43,740 bases of DNA, from NCBI GenBank assembly GCA_002786915.1, contig PCUV01000101.1, forward strand, positions 1 to 43,740, in the 5' to 3' direction. Numbering within the stretch: position 1 is the first letter of the stretch; every line of letters starts with the position of its first letter. Under the pieces are notes generated by a model. That model was not told the DNA's origin, searched no databases, and worked only from the letters and a program-made list of their open reading frames with translations. Below, piece after piece: positions 1 through 6,956 of this stretch. A program made the position numbers and the translations under genes. Origin of the DNA: Comamonadaceae bacterium CG12_big_fil_rev_8_21_14_0_65_59_15. Lineage in GTDB: Bacteria > Pseudomonadota > Gammaproteobacteria > Burkholderiales > Burkholderiaceae_C.

Positions 1-117
1 CAGAACTACTGCGTCATCCGCTCCTATTGCGCCACCATGCAAAAGCAAGGCAGAAATATCTTTGAGTCCCTGGTTCAAGCCTTCAAGGGTGCAACACCTC
101 AGCCCAGCTTCGCCTGA
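1..117 (+). CDS. C-terminal end of a transposase-like protein (partial)
   Basis: The first 38 codons continue an open frame entering from the left and end at TGA. The visible tail reads IRSYCATMQKQGRNIFESL followed by a short Pro/Ser-rich end. An 'IRSY...ARKQG/MRKQG...FEAL' ending is one I associate with C-termini of IS66-like and related transposases, so a mobile-element remnant or an intact element starting outside the window is likely. The catalytic part is not visible, so the family cannot be fixed. The next 110 bases before pcm contain no obvious terminal inverted repeat that I can match without the other end of the element. A TTGACA hexamer lies at 170-175, but no -10 box is correctly spaced from it. 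Confidence 0.45.
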   Translation, partial: QNYCVIRSYCATMQKQGRNIFESLVQAFKGATPQPSFA

Positions 118-227
118 AGTCGGGGCAACCTCATACTGCGGGGCTGAGTAGTTACGAAAAACAGGGTTTTTGACAGTCCGCCAGCTAAAATGGAAAAAGC
201 CCGTTAACATACCCCCCGGAGTACCAA

Positions 228-890
228 ATGAACTTGCAGAATGTCGAACAAGCCCGCTTCAACATGATTGAACAACAGATCCGCCCGTGGAATGTCGATG
301 ACAGCACGGTGCTGGGTTTGCTCGAGCGCGTCAAACGCGAAGACTTTGTACCACTGGCGCACAAGGCGCTGGCCTTTGCCGACCTGGAAATCCCCCTGCC
401 TGCTGGCCAGGCCATGCTGGCCCCGCGCCTGCAAGCCCGCATGGTGCAAGACCTGGCCTTGAAGCCCACCGACAAAGTGCTTGAAATCGGCACCGGCAGC
501 GGTTTCACCACCGCCTTGCTGGCCAGCCTGGCACAGCGCGTGATCTCGCTCGAAATCAACCCCGAATTGGCCACCCTGGCGCGCGCCAACCTGCAAAAGG
601 CCAACATCACCAACGCCGAGGTGCGCGTGGCCGACGGCGTCAAGGGCGCTGGCGCAGAAGCCCCGTTTGACGCCATCTTGCTGGGCGGATCGGTGACCGA
701 AGCACCACAGCAATTGCTGAGCCAGCTCAAGGTAGGCGGTCGGTTGATTGCCATCGTCGGCAACGAGCCTGTCATGCACGCCATGTTGATCACGCGCACC
801 AGCCAGACCGACTTCAAGAGCGCCGAGCTGTGGGACACCGTGGCACCGCGCCTGCAAAATTTTCCTGAGCCCTCGGCCTTCAAGTTTTAA
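228..890 (+). CDS. pcm: Protein-L-isoaspartate O-methyltransferase-like protein
   Basis: SAM-dependent methyltransferase of the PCMT family (220 aa), which repairs isoaspartyl residues by methylating them. The N-terminus (ARFNMIEQQIRPWNV) is typical of the proteobacterial 'PCMT-like' group next to tolC. Motif I is VLEIGTGSGFTTALLA around residues 83-98, followed by an acidic motif near SLEINPEL and by DAILLGGSV in the motif II/post II region. The length matches the family. The ATG is preceded by CCGGAGT, an acceptable ribosome site. The rhodanese gene starts 3 nt after the stop and tolC follows, so these three probably form one transcript, an arrangement common in Burkholderiales. Proteins of this tolC-linked subgroup may not be genuine isoaspartyl repair enzymes; the substrate is inferred from family only. 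Confidence 0.88.
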   Translation: MNLQNVEQARFNMIEQQIRPWNVDDSTVLGLLERVKREDFVPLAHKALAFADLEIPLPAGQAMLAPRLQARMVQDLALKPTDKVLEIGTGSGFTTALLASLAQRVISLEINPELATLARANLQKANITNAEVRVADGVKGAGAEAPFDAILLGGSVTEAPQQLLSQLKVGGRLIAIVGNEPVMHAMLITRTSQTDFKSAELWDTVAPRLQNFPEPSAFKF

Positions 891-893
891 TGC

Positions 894-1235
894 ATGATCA
901 CGCAAGTCCGCCCCTCCCAATTGCCACAGTGGCTTGACTCCGTGCGGGGTCATGGTGACCCGCTGGTGTTGGACGTGCGTGAACCCCACGAGCAGCAGTT
1001 TGCCAGTATCGAGGCGGATGGTTTTGAGCTAATCAGCATTCCCATGGGCGTGATCCCGCCCCGGCTGGCCGAGCTGAACCCTGACCAGCCCATCGCCTGC
1101 CTGTGCCACCACGGTGGGCGCAGCATGCAGGTGGCGGCCTTTTTGAAAGCGCGTGGTTTTGCGCACGTTGCCAACATCGCCGGTGGCATCAACGCCTGGT
1201 CGGCTGAGGTGGACCCCACGGTTCCTCGCTACTAA
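894..1235 (+). CDS. Rhodanese-like domain protein
   Basis: Single-domain rhodanese (113 aa), a sulfurtransferase fold that carries persulfide on a loop cysteine. The active-site loop is visible as CLCHHGGRS near residues 65-73, with the cysteine before HHGGRS in the catalytic position. The upstream signature LDVREPHE (about residues 26-33) and the C-terminal GGINAW are the usual CH2A-like and CH2B-like landmarks. No signal peptide is seen, so it should be cytoplasmic. The gene begins 3 nt after pcm and is 67 nt upstream of tolC, fitting a conserved pcm-rhodanese-tolC arrangement. The physiological sulfur donor and acceptor cannot be told from sequence. Confidence 0.88.
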   Translation: MITQVRPSQLPQWLDSVRGHGDPLVLDVREPHEQQFASIEADGFELISIPMGVIPPRLAELNPDQPIACLCHHGGRSMQVAAFLKARGFAHVANIAGGINAWSAEVDPTVPRY

Positions 1236-1302
1236 GCCAGCACTGTCATTGCCTGCCACTGCCGGTTTCACTGTTTATCCTTGATTCACTGATTGCTGCA
1301 CC

Positions 1303-2622
1303 ATGAAAACCTGTCGCCTACTTCCCCTGTCTGTTGCCCTCGCCTGCGCATTGGCGTTGCCCGCGCAAGCGCAAAGCCTGCTGGAGCTGTACCAAGCGGC
1401 CAAAACGTTTGACGCCAGCTACCAGTCGGCCCGCGCGCAGGCCGACGCCACACTGGCCAAGGGTGAGCAGGCGCGTGCCGGGCTGCTGCCTACCGTCGGT
1501 CTGGCCGCTGGTGTGAACCGCATCAACATTGGCAGCGACCTGGCTGCATTCGAAAAGAGCTATGGCAATCAGAACATCGCCCTGAACGCCTCGCAGCCAC
1601 TGTACCGCCCCGCCAACAACGCCAGCGCCGAACAAGGCAAAAAACAGGCGGAACTGGCACAAGCGCAGCTGCAAGCGGCTGAGCAAGACCTGATCGTGCG
1701 TGTCAGCCAAGCTTACTTTGACGTGCTCGCGGCGCAAGACAACCTGAGCTTTGTGCGCGCGCAAAAAGCGGCCGTCACCGAGCAACTGGCTTCGGCCAAA
1801 CGCAACTTTGAAGTCGGCACCGCCACCATCACCGACACGCGTGAAGCGCAAGCCCGTTTTGACCTGGTGTTGGCACAAGAAATTGCCGCTGAAAACGACT
1901 TGCGCGTCAAAGGTCTGGCACTGGACCAGTTGACCGGCAAATCGGCTGCGGCGCCGCACCCTGTGGTGGCCCCGCTGGCGCTGCCCGTGCTGGCACCCGC
2001 CGACGTGAACGCCTGGGTGAGCCAGTCTGAGCAAGCGCACCCCACGGTACGCCAGGCCCAACTGGGTCTGGAAGTGGCGCAACTGGAAACGCAAAAGGCC
2101 CAGGCCGGTAACCGACCCACACTGGACCTGCAAGGCAGCTACAACGTGACGCAAAACAACGGTTCCAGTAGCACCCCCATCGACTACCGCACCAACGTGG
2201 CGTCTCTGGGCCTGAGCTTCAACCTGCCGCTGTTTGCCGGCTACGCCATCCAGAACCGCGTCAAGGAAACGCTGGCGCTGGAAGAAAAATCGCGATCTGA
2301 TCTGGACGCCGCCAAGCGCGGCGTCGCGCAAGCCACGCGCGCCGCTTTCTTTGGCGTGCAGTCCGGCCAGGGCCAGGTGAAGGCACTGGAGGCCGCCGAG
2401 GCGTCCAGCCAAAGCGCTGTGGATGCCAACAAGCTGGGCTACCAGGTGGGCGTGCGCATCAACATCGACGTGCTCAACGCGCAAAGCCAGTTGTTTGACA
2501 CCAAGGCCCGGCTGGCCAAGGCGCGCTACGACGTGCTGGTGGGCAGCCTGAAGCTGCGCCAAGCCAACGGCACGCTCAAGGAAGACGACCTGGGTGCGGT
2601 GAATGCGCTGCTGACCAAGTAA
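1303..2622 (+). CDS. tolC: TolC-family outer membrane channel protein
   Basis: Outer membrane factor (439 aa) forming the trimeric exit duct for tripartite efflux pumps and type I secretion. A cleavable signal peptide is seen (hydrophobic LALPAQAQS, cleavage near residue 24). The mature protein has the duplicated OEP helices rich in Ala/Gln/Leu (for example QAELAQAQLQAAEQDLIVRV and a second set around residues 240-400), and the usual S-L-x-F-N-LPLFAG strand near residues 305-313. Length is normal for the TolC/CyaE class. It lies after pcm and the rhodanese gene and converges with waaA. It could serve several pumps. The dedicated secretion locus at 34001-43062 has its own outer membrane component, so this copy is probably the housekeeping one. 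Confidence 0.92.
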   Translation: MKTCRLLPLSVALACALALPAQAQSLLELYQAAKTFDASYQSARAQADATLAKGEQARAGLLPTVGLAAGVNRINIGSDLAAFEKSYGNQNIALNASQPLYRPANNASAEQGKKQAELAQAQLQAAEQDLIVRVSQAYFDVLAAQDNLSFVRAQKAAVTEQLASAKRNFEVGTATITDTREAQARFDLVLAQEIAAENDLRVKGLALDQLTGKSAAAPHPVVAPLALPVLAPADVNAWVSQSEQAHPTVRQAQLGLEVAQLETQKAQAGNRPTLDLQGSYNVTQNNGSSSTPIDYRTNVASLGLSFNLPLFAGYAIQNRVKETLALEEKSRSDLDAAKRGVAQATRAAFFGVQSGQGQVKALEAAEASSQSAVDANKLGYQVGVRINIDVLNAQSQLFDTKARLAKARYDVLVGSLKLRQANGTLKEDDLGAVNALLTK

Positions 2623-2660
2623 CAGCCTCCTGATAACCGAACCGATAACGGCCGAACCCG

Positions 2661-2734
2661 CCGGACGGGGCCCACAGGCGAGGGCCTCATACGGGGGTAC
2701 CCGAAATCGGCGCTCACCTGTGGGCCCCATCCGG
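2661..2734 (-). repeat. Long hairpin 1 of a paired structured repeat (22-bp arms)
   Basis: Inverted repeat with arms at 2661-2682 and 2713-2734 around a 30-nt loop; 20 of 22 positions match. In RNA made from the minus strand both mismatches become G-U pairs, so all 22 positions pair, which points to a transcribed structure reading leftward. The loop holds TTTCGGGTACCCCCG followed by TATGAGGCC (minus-strand sense). The same loop sequence occurs in a second hairpin at 2794-2891 on the opposite strand. The hairpin lies just after the tolC stop and could also end transcription from either side, but no U-tract follows it. Confidence 0.7.
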
Positions 2735-2745
2735 CTAGGCGATTT

Positions 2746-2904
2746 ATGTATGAAGATAAGTCAACTGACCTCTTTCTTGGACGACAGCGCCTAGCGCGGT
2801 GGCTGGCATTGGCGGCCGACGATTTGGCTTCGCCGAAACTCCGTTTTCGGGTACCCCCGCATGAGGAGGCCGTCAATGCCAGTCGCCGTGCGAGTTCAAC
2901 GTGA
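2746..2904 (+). CDS. Possible 52-residue small ORF overlapping hairpin 2
   Basis: An ATG-started frame of 52 codons fills the gap between the two hairpins and runs through the second one. It contains the segment RFRVPPHEEA. The minus strand of hairpin 1 can encode a closely similar segment, RFRVPPYEA, because the shared loop sequence is read in the same frame in both. There is no recognisable Shine-Dalgarno site before the ATG, and the sequence is also constrained by base pairing, so the open frame may be accidental. No family is recognised. Confidence 0.2.
   Translation: MYEDKSTDLFLGRQRLARWLALAADDLASPKLRFRVPPHEEAVNASRRASST
2794..2891 (+). repeat. Long hairpin 2 of a paired structured repeat (24-bp arms)
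   Basis: Arms at 2794-2817 and 2868-2891 with a 50-nt loop; 20 of 24 positions are Watson-Crick pairs and the other four are all G-U pairs in plus-strand RNA. The loop contains TTTTCGGGTACCCCCG followed by CATGAGGAGG, the same loop sequence as hairpin 1 but on the opposite strand, while the stem sequence is different. The rest of the 349-bp tolC-waaA gap (2623-2971) shows no recognised gene beyond the possible small frame at 2746-2904. Confidence 0.7.
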
Positions 2905-2971
2905 GGACGTCACCGTCAACATGACTTCGAATTCCGGCAACTTGACTGAACCTTCCTGCAAAGTGACGTCA

Positions 2972-4363
2972 TCAACTGCCGCGCGACTCGAAGGAAATTT
3001 CCTTAACTAGCACGTCTGCCAGTCTCTTGGCCGCGCCCTGGTGCATGTGGGTGAATGCACTACAGCCCAAGATATACGACGCTCGCAGGGATGTATCTGC
3101 TGCCAATTGGCGTGCTTGTTCCACAGCCTGCTGCAAGTCGTCCACCCGCACCGCCGCTCCGGCCACCAGCGCCTGCTCTGCCGCTTCGGTAAAGTTGAAC
3201 GTGTGCGGGCCCATCACGACCGGGCAGCCGCAGGCTGCCGCTTCGATCAGGTTCTGGCCACCCAACGGCTCAAAGCTGCCGCCCAGCAGCGCCACATCAG
3301 CCAGACCGTAATACAACGCCATCTCGCCCAGCGAGTCACCCAGCCAGATGCACGGCGTGTGCGTTGCGCGCTCGTCGGCCAACGCACCGTCCGAGCTTGC
3401 AAATCCGGCCGGTGTGAACCCTTCGCCGTTGGGCGGTGCATCATCCCAAACGCTGCGCCGCGACACGGAAAAACCATGGGCTTGGATCAACGCCGCCACC
3501 TCATCAAAGCGTTGCGGATGCCTTGGCACGATCAGCCACTGAACGTCTGACGCTCTTTTTTTTGTATCATTTTGTGCAGTCCCTGATTGGGCAAGGGGCA
3601 TATTTTCTTTAAGAATTTTCAGCAACGCCAGTTCTTCCCCCGCGCGCGAGCTGGCCAACATCAGCACCGGGCGGCCCACGCTGGCGCGCCAGGCGCGGCC
3701 ACGCGCCAATTGATCGGCATTCGGCGTGGCGTCAAATTTGAGGTTACCCAGCACACCGCGTACCGTAGCGCCCAGGCTGCGTAGGCGCTGTGCATCCGCG
3801 TCAGTTTGTGCCCACACCGCTGTCAACGCGGCATAGGCCGGGCGCGCCAGCCAGGCCAGGCGCTGCGCCTGGCGCAGAGATTTTTCAGACAAACGCGCGT
3901 TGGCCAGCACCAGCGGCAAGCCGTGCGCCTTGCAGGCGTGTACCAGGATGGGCCAGATTTCGGTTTCCATCAAGACGCCGATAGATGGTCTGAAATGCGC
4001 TAGAAAACGCTGTACCGCCCCCGGCGTGTCCCACGGCAGCCAAGCCTGCAAGTCGCCTTTGGCCAGCAGCTTTTGACCCTCGGCGCGACCCGTGGCTGTG
4101 CCGTGCGTGAGTAACAGCCGCATCGTGGGCAAACGCTCACGCAGGGCGTTGATCAACACCGCAGCAGCGCGCGTCTCTCCCAGCGACACGGCGTGGATCC
4201 ACACCGTGGGACCAGAGTGCGCTTGCACCGCAGCAGGATAGTGTCCAAAGCGCTCGTCCAAGGCCTGCAAATAGCCAGGCTCTTGCTGGCCCCGGCGGCG
4301 CAGCTTGCGCCTGAACAGGGGCTGCGCCAGCCACATCAGCAGGGAATACAGTTGGTGCGTCAC
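2972..4363 (-). CDS. waaA: 3-deoxy-D-manno-octulosonic acid (Kdo) transferase
   Basis: WaaA/KdtA (463 aa) transfers Kdo from CMP-Kdo to lipid IVA at the inner face of the cytoplasmic membrane, starting the LPS inner core. The N-terminus MTHQLYSLLMWLAQPLFRRK carries the membrane anchor. WIHAVSLGETRAA (residues about 51-63) is the family motif with the catalytic acidic residue. The C-terminal GT-B half shows WLIVPRHPQRFDEV, IWLGDSLGEMALYYGLADVA and LLGGSFEPLGGQN, all typical. Residues about 245-270 (KENMPLAQSGTAQNDTKKRA) are an extra low-GC linker that matches an in-frame dispersed repeat found in other genes here. It is 18 nt downstream of waaC and co-directional with it. Confidence 0.95.
   Translation of the reverse strand: MTHQLYSLLMWLAQPLFRRKLRRRGQQEPGYLQALDERFGHYPAAVQAHSGPTVWIHAVSLGETRAAAVLINALRERLPTMRLLLTHGTATGRAEGQKLLAKGDLQAWLPWDTPGAVQRFLAHFRPSIGVLMETEIWPILVHACKAHGLPLVLANARLSEKSLRQAQRLAWLARPAYAALTAVWAQTDADAQRLRSLGATVRGVLGNLKFDATPNADQLARGRAWRASVGRPVLMLASSRAGEELALLKILKENMPLAQSGTAQNDTKKRASDVQWLIVPRHPQRFDEVAALIQAHGFSVSRRSVWDDAPPNGEGFTPAGFASSDGALADERATHTPCIWLGDSLGEMALYYGLADVALLGGSFEPLGGQNLIEAAACGCPVVMGPHTFNFTEAAEQALVAGAAVRVDDLQQAVEQARQLAADTSLRASYILGCSAFTHMHQGAAKRLADVLVKEISFESRGS
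3558..3606. repeat. Dispersed imperfect repeat, copy inside waaA
   Basis: AT-rich stretch inserted in the waaA coding sequence. On the coding strand it reads ACTGCACAAAATGATACA (T-A-Q-N-D-T), aligning in the same codon frame with ACAGCTATGAATGATGTA of cobS (T-A-M-N-D-V). This is the weakest of the five in-gene copies. Confidence 0.35.
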
Positions 4364-4381
4364 GGCCCAGGCCTTGGCAGA

Positions 4382-5446
4382 TTAATCATTAGGGCCGAAA
4401 CCAGACGCTGGCGCCAATTGGCAGCCCTGCCAGGCCTGCCAGACCGCCTCAACCGTCGGCGTGGGCTGCGCAAACACGCTGACCAGGTGCGATTGCCCCG
4501 GCCCCGACCTTACCCCAGTGGGAGCAGAGACTTCAGTCAACGGCCCGGTGCGCCACGCGGTGTCAAAGTTGTAGATCTGCACGTGCGGCAGGTTTAGTGC
4601 CACGGCGATGTGGCTCAAGCCGCTGTCCACACCGATCACCCCCGCGCAGCAGGCCATGGAATCGATCAGCGCGTCCAGTGGCAGACGCGGCCACAGCTGG
4701 GCGTGCGCCATGCCGCTGGCCACGTCTCGGCTGAAGGCTTCTTCGGCCACACTGCCCTGCGGCAAGGCGATGCCAAAATCGGCCTCGTTCAGGCGACTGG
4801 CCAACGTGCGCCAGTGCCTCAGCGGCCAGCTCTTGTCGGCCCGCGAGGTGCCATGCACCAGCGCCACCACCCCTTTCAGGCCGGTCCGAAGCGCTACATT
4901 TTTCATATCTGGCAGCGCTTGATTCTTCTGGGCTAGCAGCCCAAAAGACAGTTCATGCGGCACGGTATATCCGAGCGCCTTGGCGCACAGCAGGCGTGCG
5001 CGTGTGACCGCGTGCACGTGCGTCGGCAAGGTCACCTGCACATCAGCCACCCAGCGCGTGGGCGCTTCAAAACTGGAACCCTCGGTCGCATTGGCCATGG
5101 CAAAGCGCTGGCCGTTGGGCGCGAGTTGCGCGAACCACGCCACCAGCGCCGACTTGGACAAGCCTTGCAGGTCGATCACCGCGTCGTAGGTGTCCTGTTG
5201 CAAGTCTGTCTTGAAGGCGCTCCACGCCTGACGCGTCTCACGACTGAACATATCCTTGCGCCAGCGGCGCAGCTCACAGCCAATGACCCGGCGCACGCCC
5301 TTGCAGCGGCGCACCAAAGGCGCAAAGTTGCGCTCCACCACCCAGTCGATCTGCGCGGCGGGGTAAGCACGGCGAATGTCTTGCACCGCCGCCATGGCGT
5401 GCACCACGTCCCCTAGCGAGCTGAGCTTGACGATCAAAATCTTCAA
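4382..5446 (-). CDS. waaC: LPS heptosyltransferase I
   Basis: GT9 glycosyltransferase (354 aa) adding the first L-glycero-D-manno-heptose to Kdo in the LPS inner core, on the cytoplasmic side of the membrane. Signatures: N-terminal KILIVKLSSLGDVVHAM, AVIDLQGLSKSALVAW (about residues 89-104), HGTSRADKSWP in the donor-site region, and GVIGVDSGLSHIAVAL near residues 265-280. The start codon is TTG and overlaps the TGA of the upstream phosphomannomutase as TTGA, so translation is probably coupled. Residues around 170-188 (LAQKNQALPDMKNVALRTG) are an additional linker encoded by the dispersed repeat. Length is slightly above the family norm for that reason. Confidence 0.94.
   Translation of the reverse strand: MKILIVKLSSLGDVVHAMAAVQDIRRAYPAAQIDWVVERNFAPLVRRCKGVRRVIGCELRRWRKDMFSRETRQAWSAFKTDLQQDTYDAVIDLQGLSKSALVAWFAQLAPNGQRFAMANATEGSSFEAPTRWVADVQVTLPTHVHAVTRARLLCAKALGYTVPHELSFGLLAQKNQALPDMKNVALRTGLKGVVALVHGTSRADKSWPLRHWRTLASRLNEADFGIALPQGSVAEEAFSRDVASGMAHAQLWPRLPLDALIDSMACCAGVIGVDSGLSHIAVALNLPHVQIYNFDTAWRTGPLTEVSAPTGVRSGPGQSHLVSVFAQPTPTVEAVWQAWQGCQLAPASGFGPND
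4894..4936. repeat. Dispersed imperfect repeat, copy inside waaC
   Basis: This 43-nt segment matches, without gaps, the reverse complement of 10156-10198 (inside the unrelated ATP-grasp gene) at 31 of 43 positions. Both genes read the repeat in the same orientation and codon frame (waaC LPDMKNVA, ATP-grasp LTAIEHVA), so it is a shared inserted sequence and not protein homology. Confidence 0.6.
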
Positions 5447-6825
5447 TGCGCCGCCTCGTCAAACCGGGCATCGGCCTTGACCGTGCGCAGCAGCGCCAGC
5501 ATGTCAGTCTGGATACGCTCCAGCGCCTCTTGCGTGTGGCCTTCAAAGCGCAGCACCAGCACCGGCGTGGTGTTACTGGCGCGAATCAGCCCAAAGCCGT
5601 CGGGCCAGTCCACGCGCAGGCCGTCGATGGTGTTAACCGTGGCAGGCGCCGCAAAGTTGACCTTGGCCACCAGTTGCTCCACCAGCGCGTGCGGCTCGCC
5701 CTCGGTGCATTTCACGTTCAGCTCGGGCGTCGAAAAACTGCTGGGCAGCGCGTTCAGCACGGCATTGGCATCAGCGCTGCGGCTCAAAATCTCCAGCAGG
5801 CGGCAACCCGCGTACGTGCCGTCGTCAAAGCCATACCAGCGCTCCTTGAAGAAGATATGGCCGCTCATTTCGCCACCCAGCGGCGAATTGATTTCTTTCA
5901 TCTTGGCCTTGATCAGCGAATGGCCGGTCTTGAACATCAGCGGTACACCACCGGCCGCCGCAATGGCCGGGGCCAGGCGCTGCGAACATTTCACGTCAAA
6001 CAAAATGGTGCCACCGGGCACGCGCTCAAGCACGTCGGCGGCAAACAGCATCATTTGCCGGTCCGGGTAGATGGTCTGCCCGTCCTTGGTGACGATGCCC
6101 AGACGATCCCCGTCGCCGTCAAAGGCCAGACCCAGCTCTGCGTCGCTGTTTTTCAGCGCCGCCACCACGTCGCGCAGGTTCTCGGGCTTGCTCGGGTCGG
6201 GGTGGTGGTTCGGAAAGTTGCCATCGACTTCACTGAACAGCTCGGTCACCTCACAACCAATGGCGCGCAGAATAGCGGGGGCCGAGGCACCGGCAATGCC
6301 ATTGCCACTGTCCACCACAATCTTCATCGGCCGTGACAATTGAATGCCGCCGACGATGCGCGCGGTGTAGGCGGCGAGCACGCTTACCTGGCGAATCTGG
6401 CCACCCGTTTGCAGCGCCCACGACTCGTCTTGCATGATGCGGCGCAGCGCCTGAATCTCGTCGCCATAAATGGCGCGCCCGCCCAGCACCATCTTGAAGC
6501 CGTTGTAGTCTTTGGGGTTATGGCTGCCAGTCACCTGGATGCCGCTGGCACACAGCGTGTTGGCGGCAAAGTACAGCATGGGCGTGGTGGCCATGCCGAT
6601 GTCGATGACTTCGATGCCCACGTCTGCCAGCCCTTGCATCAGCGCGCCACTGAGCATCGGTCCACTTAGCCGCCCGTCGCGCCCCACCGCCACGGTCCTT
6701 TGGCCTTCTTGCAGCGCCAGCGTGCCAAAGGCGCGGCCCAGCGCTTGCGCCATGGCTTCGTTGACGGTGCTGGGGACCACGCCACGGATGTCGTAGGCTT
6801 TGAAAATGGAAGCGGGTAGTTGCAT
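5443..6825 (-). CDS. manB: Phosphomannomutase/phosphoglucomutase
   Basis: Alpha-D-phosphohexomutase of the AlgC/ManB type (460 aa), interconverting hexose 6- and 1-phosphates for LPS and exopolysaccharide sugar nucleotides. Landmarks in order: substrate loop start FKAYDIRGVVPSTVNE (residues 8-23), the phosphoserine loop VTGSHNPKDYNGFKM (about 98-112), the metal-binding DGDGDRLG (about 238-245), the sugar-binding GGEMSGH (about 317-323), and the phosphate-binding RASNTTPVLVLRFEG at the C-terminus. Length matches the family. Its stop overlaps the TTG start of waaC. The ATG follows an AAGGGA Shine-Dalgarno at ideal spacing which lies in a hairpin (6832-6869). The symbol follows common usage; algC or pgm-type names would be equally fair. 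Confidence 0.93.
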   Translation of the reverse strand: MQLPASIFKAYDIRGVVPSTVNEAMAQALGRAFGTLALQEGQRTVAVGRDGRLSGPMLSGALMQGLADVGIEVIDIGMATTPMLYFAANTLCASGIQVTGSHNPKDYNGFKMVLGGRAIYGDEIQALRRIMQDESWALQTGGQIRQVSVLAAYTARIVGGIQLSRPMKIVVDSGNGIAGASAPAILRAIGCEVTELFSEVDGNFPNHHPDPSKPENLRDVVAALKNSDAELGLAFDGDGDRLGIVTKDGQTIYPDRQMMLFAADVLERVPGGTILFDVKCSQRLAPAIAAAGGVPLMFKTGHSLIKAKMKEINSPLGGEMSGHIFFKERWYGFDDGTYAGCRLLEILSRSADANAVLNALPSSFSTPELNVKCTEGEPHALVEQLVAKVNFAAPATVNTIDGLRVDWPDGFGLIRASNTTPVLVLRFEGHTQEALERIQTDMLALLRTVKADARFDEAAH

Positions 6826-6831
6826 GAAATT

Positions 6832-6869
6832 TCCCTTGATTGAGCGTCTGGCTCACTGATGCCAAGGGA
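6832..6869 (-). promoter_or_regulatory. Hairpin covering the manB Shine-Dalgarno site
   Basis: On the minus strand the leader can fold with a 7-bp outer stem (TCCCTTG at 6869-6863 with CAAGGGA at 6838-6832) and an inner GAGC/GCTC stem. The 3' outer arm contains AAGGGA, the Shine-Dalgarno of manB, only 6 nt from the ATG. Folding would hide the ribosome site, suggesting translational control; whether it forms in the cell is not known. Confidence 0.4.
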
Positions 6870-6956
6870 TTGTAGGGGCGGGAGTCTGCGGCTACATGTC
6901 CGGAAACGGCTGTTCCAGGTGCCAAAATCAGGTCGCGAACTGTGGGGTGCACGCTT

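Noticed and set aside
170..191. Sigma-70 promoter TTGACA...TAAAAT upstream of pcm
   Set aside because: The two hexamers are only 10 bp apart, too close for a promoter.
1318..2730. Long open frame (470 codons) antisense to tolC
   Set aside because: Low-complexity Gln/His/Arg/Val-rich translation typical of the reverse strand of GC-rich genes; tolC is clearly the real gene. Its first residues do overlap hairpin 1 and are discussed there.
2661..2734. Classical Rho-independent terminator for tolC
   Set aside because: The stem is long and strong but the loop is 30 nt and no U-run follows on either strand.
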